A stretch of 64,000 nucleotides of DNA from Rickettsia akari str. Hartford (GTDB taxonomy: Bacteria > Pseudomonadota > Alphaproteobacteria > Rickettsiales > Rickettsiaceae): positions 868,001 through 932,000 of the forward strand of contig NC_009881.1 in NCBI RefSeq assembly GCF_000018205.1, in the 5' to 3' direction. The notes under the pieces were generated by a model, which saw nothing but the letters and a program-made list of their open reading frames with translations, made no database searches and was not told the origin of the DNA. This document shows, piece after piece, positions 61,606-64,000 of the stretch; the first letter of the stretch is position 1; each line of letters starts with the position of its first letter. A program made the position numbers and the translations under genes.

Positions 61606-63747
61606 TCACATATTCAAAACCTTTAAACCAATAGAAATAGTAGGCGAAGAGGTAGTCTTTGTGATTCCTCTACTTCCGTCGGCTAGATAAGCGGAATAAA
61701 TCTTTGTAGTAATTCTAACACAATCTTTAGCATATGTCACCCTAATAGTTCGAGTAAGTAAATTTGGAGAACGTCTAGAGAGATCAATGAGGGCACCAAA
61801 GCCTATAGTCCAATTTTCCACTAGATGATAATTTATGTCTCCATAAAATTGTCGTACTCTATTATTTGAAACCTTTATACTTTCTACGGAATAATATTTT
61901 TTAAGATTGGTGAGCTGAATAAAACTACCTAGAAAGTTAATCTTATCATAGTTAAAATTTCCTCCCACTTCATCTCTAATAGGTTTGAAATATCTATCTT
62001 TCCGAAAGCTATAAAACACTTCTAAATTATTAGAAAGATTACCTAGAATCTGCCCTACATTTTCCGTATCATCGGCAGGCAAATCTATACTATATCTTGT
62101 ATTACGTGACTGTCCTAATAATAATTTTAAATAATTTTCTTCTTTAGCAATACTAGCATTTAAGCCATAACTTAATCTATTACCAAAATCATGGCAATCA
62201 ATACCACTATAACGATTGGATAAAAAGATATTTCTTTCAGATAATTCATATTTAGCAGGATCAATTATAACAAATTTTTTATCTTTCTTAGATAGTTTAC
62301 GTCCAATAGTAAAAGAAACTACCGGTTCAATAAGTAAATTTATCGTTTGTGTTATATTACTTACTAACGGATAACGCCATAAGGTTTGCAATTCCGGTAT
62401 ATTTCTTTGAAATGATTTACTTTCTCTCGGCTTATCTAAATAAGCACGTCTAGCAAAATAAAAATCACCTCTATCTTTTGCTACAAAATCAAAAATTTGC
62501 CCTGAAGAAGTCAGCACATTATGCATAAAGGATACTTGTAAAGAGGTTCTAGCAACTTGTTTCCCTATTCTTTCTTTGTACATTAATGTATTATTTTCAA
62601 CAACGATATGGCTGTTGTCATTATCATTCAAATTTATCACGTTTTTCGTATTGACTTTCGGTAATACTAACGGATCAGTATACTTACTATCATTACTACC
62701 TAAGCCTTGAAAACTTAATCCTTCCGCCGAAAAATAATCAGCCTCATAAATTTTATTTAAGAATATTTTAGAAGTTAAATATGAAGCATAGTTATTATAA
62801 TCATTTTTTAAATAAGCTTTATCCGATGTACGTTCTACTCTAAAACCGTAATCATAAAGTTTATCGATACTAATAAAATTGCCACTTGCTATATAATGAT
62901 AAGAAGAAACTTTTTTATTTTTTACTATACTGCCGTCTTTTGTTAGAAAATATGGTAATTTACCGTAACTACCTTGAAAATGCATATTATCGGTATCATT
63001 CAGACGATAACGCGCTTCTAGCTCATAAGTTTGATATTTACTAAAAAGCCTTGGAGTGAGAGTAAAATCCATATTAGGTTTTGCACGTAAATATATAGGT
63101 ATACCAAACCCTTTATTTTTGACGCCAGGTACCAATAATCCAGAAGTTGCAGGGGCCGTAGGCGTCGGATGGAAAAAATATGGTAAGTAAAAAATCGGTA
63201 CGCCGTATACTTCAAAAAATACGTGTTTATAAACTATTCTATGCTCTTCAGAATGAATATAAGTATCCTTAGAAGCAATTTGCCAAATAGGGTTTCTGTT
63301 ACAAGTAACATCGCAAGGGGTAAATTCGGCATGGTGCAGTTTAAGATTATTTTTATCTATTCTTTCAGCAACTTTAGCAATTAAAAGATTATTATCACCG
63401 GCAAGTAAAATGAATTCTGATATGATCCCTTTCTTAAATTCGTCTTTTAAAACTGCTTTATCACCCTCTATTATTCTGTTTTGTTTATCCGTAATTCGGA
63501 CATTACCTCCTGCCCATAAAATATCGTTTTCTATATCATAAAGTAAATTATCTGCCGTTAATAAGTACTCATCCGTGATAATTCTTATATTACCTTTAGC
63601 ATATATTAAATCCTGACTTTCGTTATACTCTACGAAGTCGGCTATCATATTGCTTATTTTAATATTTTGACCATTCTTAGAAAAATCGGCAAAACTTATC
63701 AAAGAAAATATTATGATAATAAGCAAACATATTATTCGCAATAGCAT
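61606..63747 (-). CDS. lptD: LPS-assembly protein LptD
   Basis: 713 residues with a signal peptide (MLLRIICLLIIIIFSLISFA). N-terminal OstA/jellyroll domain (ADFVEYNESQDLIYAKGNIR; ADNLLYDIENDILWAGGNVR), the family block FTPCDVTCNRNPIW, GVPIFYLPYFFHPTP, GLLVPGV, and a long beta-barrel part ending in typical aromatic strands. Inserts LPS in the outer leaflet of the outer membrane. First gene of the lptD, surA, rsmA group. Confidence 0.93.
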   Translation of the reverse strand: MLLRIICLLIIIIFSLISFADFSKNGQNIKISNMIADFVEYNESQDLIYAKGNIRIITDEYLLTADNLLYDIENDILWAGGNVRITDKQNRIIEGDKAVLKDEFKKGIISEFILLAGDNNLLIAKVAERIDKNNLKLHHAEFTPCDVTCNRNPIWQIASKDTYIHSEEHRIVYKHVFFEVYGVPIFYLPYFFHPTPTAPATSGLLVPGVKNKGFGIPIYLRAKPNMDFTLTPRLFSKYQTYELEARYRLNDTDNMHFQGSYGKLPYFLTKDGSIVKNKKVSSYHYIASGNFISIDKLYDYGFRVERTSDKAYLKNDYNNYASYLTSKIFLNKIYEADYFSAEGLSFQGLGSNDSKYTDPLVLPKVNTKNVINLNDNDNSHIVVENNTLMYKERIGKQVARTSLQVSFMHNVLTSSGQIFDFVAKDRGDFYFARRAYLDKPRESKSFQRNIPELQTLWRYPLVSNITQTINLLIEPVVSFTIGRKLSKKDKKFVIIDPAKYELSERNIFLSNRYSGIDCHDFGNRLSYGLNASIAKEENYLKLLLGQSRNTRYSIDLPADDTENVGQILGNLSNNLEVFYSFRKDRYFKPIRDEVGGNFNYDKINFLGSFIQLTNLKKYYSVESIKVSNNRVRQFYGDINYHLVENWTIGFGALIDLSRRSPNLLTRTIRVTYAKDCVRITTKIYSAYLADGSRGITKTTSSPTISIGLKVLNM

Positions 63748-63880
63748 TTATATTAACAAATATATTTTAATAGTAAAAAATAATAGCAAGCTATTATTAA
63801 TATATCAAATAATAAAAAATTTTGCTTGCTCTTTTGCAGTGCAAGGTTATTCTATGGAGAGATGTATGTCATTAATGGAT

Positions 63881-64000
63881 GTCATTCCTGCGAGAGCAGA
63901 AATCTAGCAAAATAAAATTACATATTTGATAAAATAAACATATACAAAACTAAATTTTTTTATCTGTTTTGCTGGCTTCCCGCTTTCGCGGGAATAACAT
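63881..64000. repeat. palindromic element at the right edge
   Basis: GTCATTCCTGCGAGAGCAGA at one end and CCCGCTTTCGCGGGAATAAC at the other, about 120 bp; it may continue beyond the window. Confidence 0.6.

Overview
This is a chromosomal window from a Rickettsia species (Alphaproteobacteria, Rickettsiales). The evidence is a very AT-rich genome, many short palindromic repeats of the Rickettsia palindromic element (RPE) type (some lying inside open reading frames), the order tRNA-Tyr, tRNA-Gly, tuf, rpsJ, a type-2 (eukaryote-like) isoleucyl-tRNA synthetase, split spoT fragments, ProP and AmpG family transporters, and a high load of decaying genes. I cannot name the species from sequence reading alone.

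Layout. 1-2.1 kb: N-terminal part of an NtrY-like sensor kinase, then rpsU divergent from a COQ9-family gene. 2.1-7.1 kb: a worn toxin/antitoxin pair, ileS carrying two palindromic insertions, and a broken ankyrin-repeat gene. 7.1-11.3 kb: propionyl-CoA carboxylase (pccB-pccA) and two very small genes. 11.5-19.2 kb: a three-part transporter/acyltransferase/acyl-ligase protein, a broken tfoX-like gene coupled to znuB, ubiG with a palindrome fused to its end, gltX and an IalB-family protein. 19.2-22.3 kb: a gene graveyard with a possible AA10-like fragment and two convergent SpoT fragments. 22.3-24.3 kb: groESL. 24.4-26.3 kb: a ruined family-2 glycosyltransferase containing an expanded 7-bp repeat, and a beta-strand-rich remnant. 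26.5-31.1 kb: rph, grpE, a PerM-type permease, an Hda/DnaA-like protein and a proP remnant. 31.8-47.6 kb: tRNA-Val, then the merged S10, spc and alpha ribosomal protein operons read right to left, led by tuf, tRNA-Gly and tRNA-Tyr. 47.8-54.9 kb: an RNA 2'-O-methyltransferase, fumC, an orphan Phd antitoxin with a dead toxin, ftsZ, a run of broken genes that includes a clear ecotin remnant, and an Nfu Fe-S scaffold. 54.9-64 kb: an AmpG-like transporter without a normal start codon, rhlE, cspA, tRNA-Leu, then rsmA (ksgA), surA-like and lptD.

The working genes are housekeeping: translation (ribosomal proteins, EF-Tu, IleRS, GltX, RNase PH, RsmA), protein quality control (GroESL, GrpE, SecY, SurA-like), cell division (FtsZ), replication control (Hda), central metabolism (FumC, PCC, Adk), ubiquinone synthesis (UbiG, COQ9) and envelope building (LptD, the acyltransferase protein). 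Around them about a dozen accessory genes are in various stages of loss: ecotin, TfoX, glycosyltransferase, ProP, two SpoT pieces, an ankyrin protein, two toxin/antitoxin modules and a possible AA10-like protein. I found no phage, CRISPR array, transposase or rRNA gene and no convincing new multi-gene system. The most interesting signals are repeat biology: a MITE-like repeat placed inside the S10 operon between rplC and rplD, a palindrome nested inside another within ileS, a heptamer expansion that can be traced to its ancestral site, and a reactive-site-bearing ecotin remnant.
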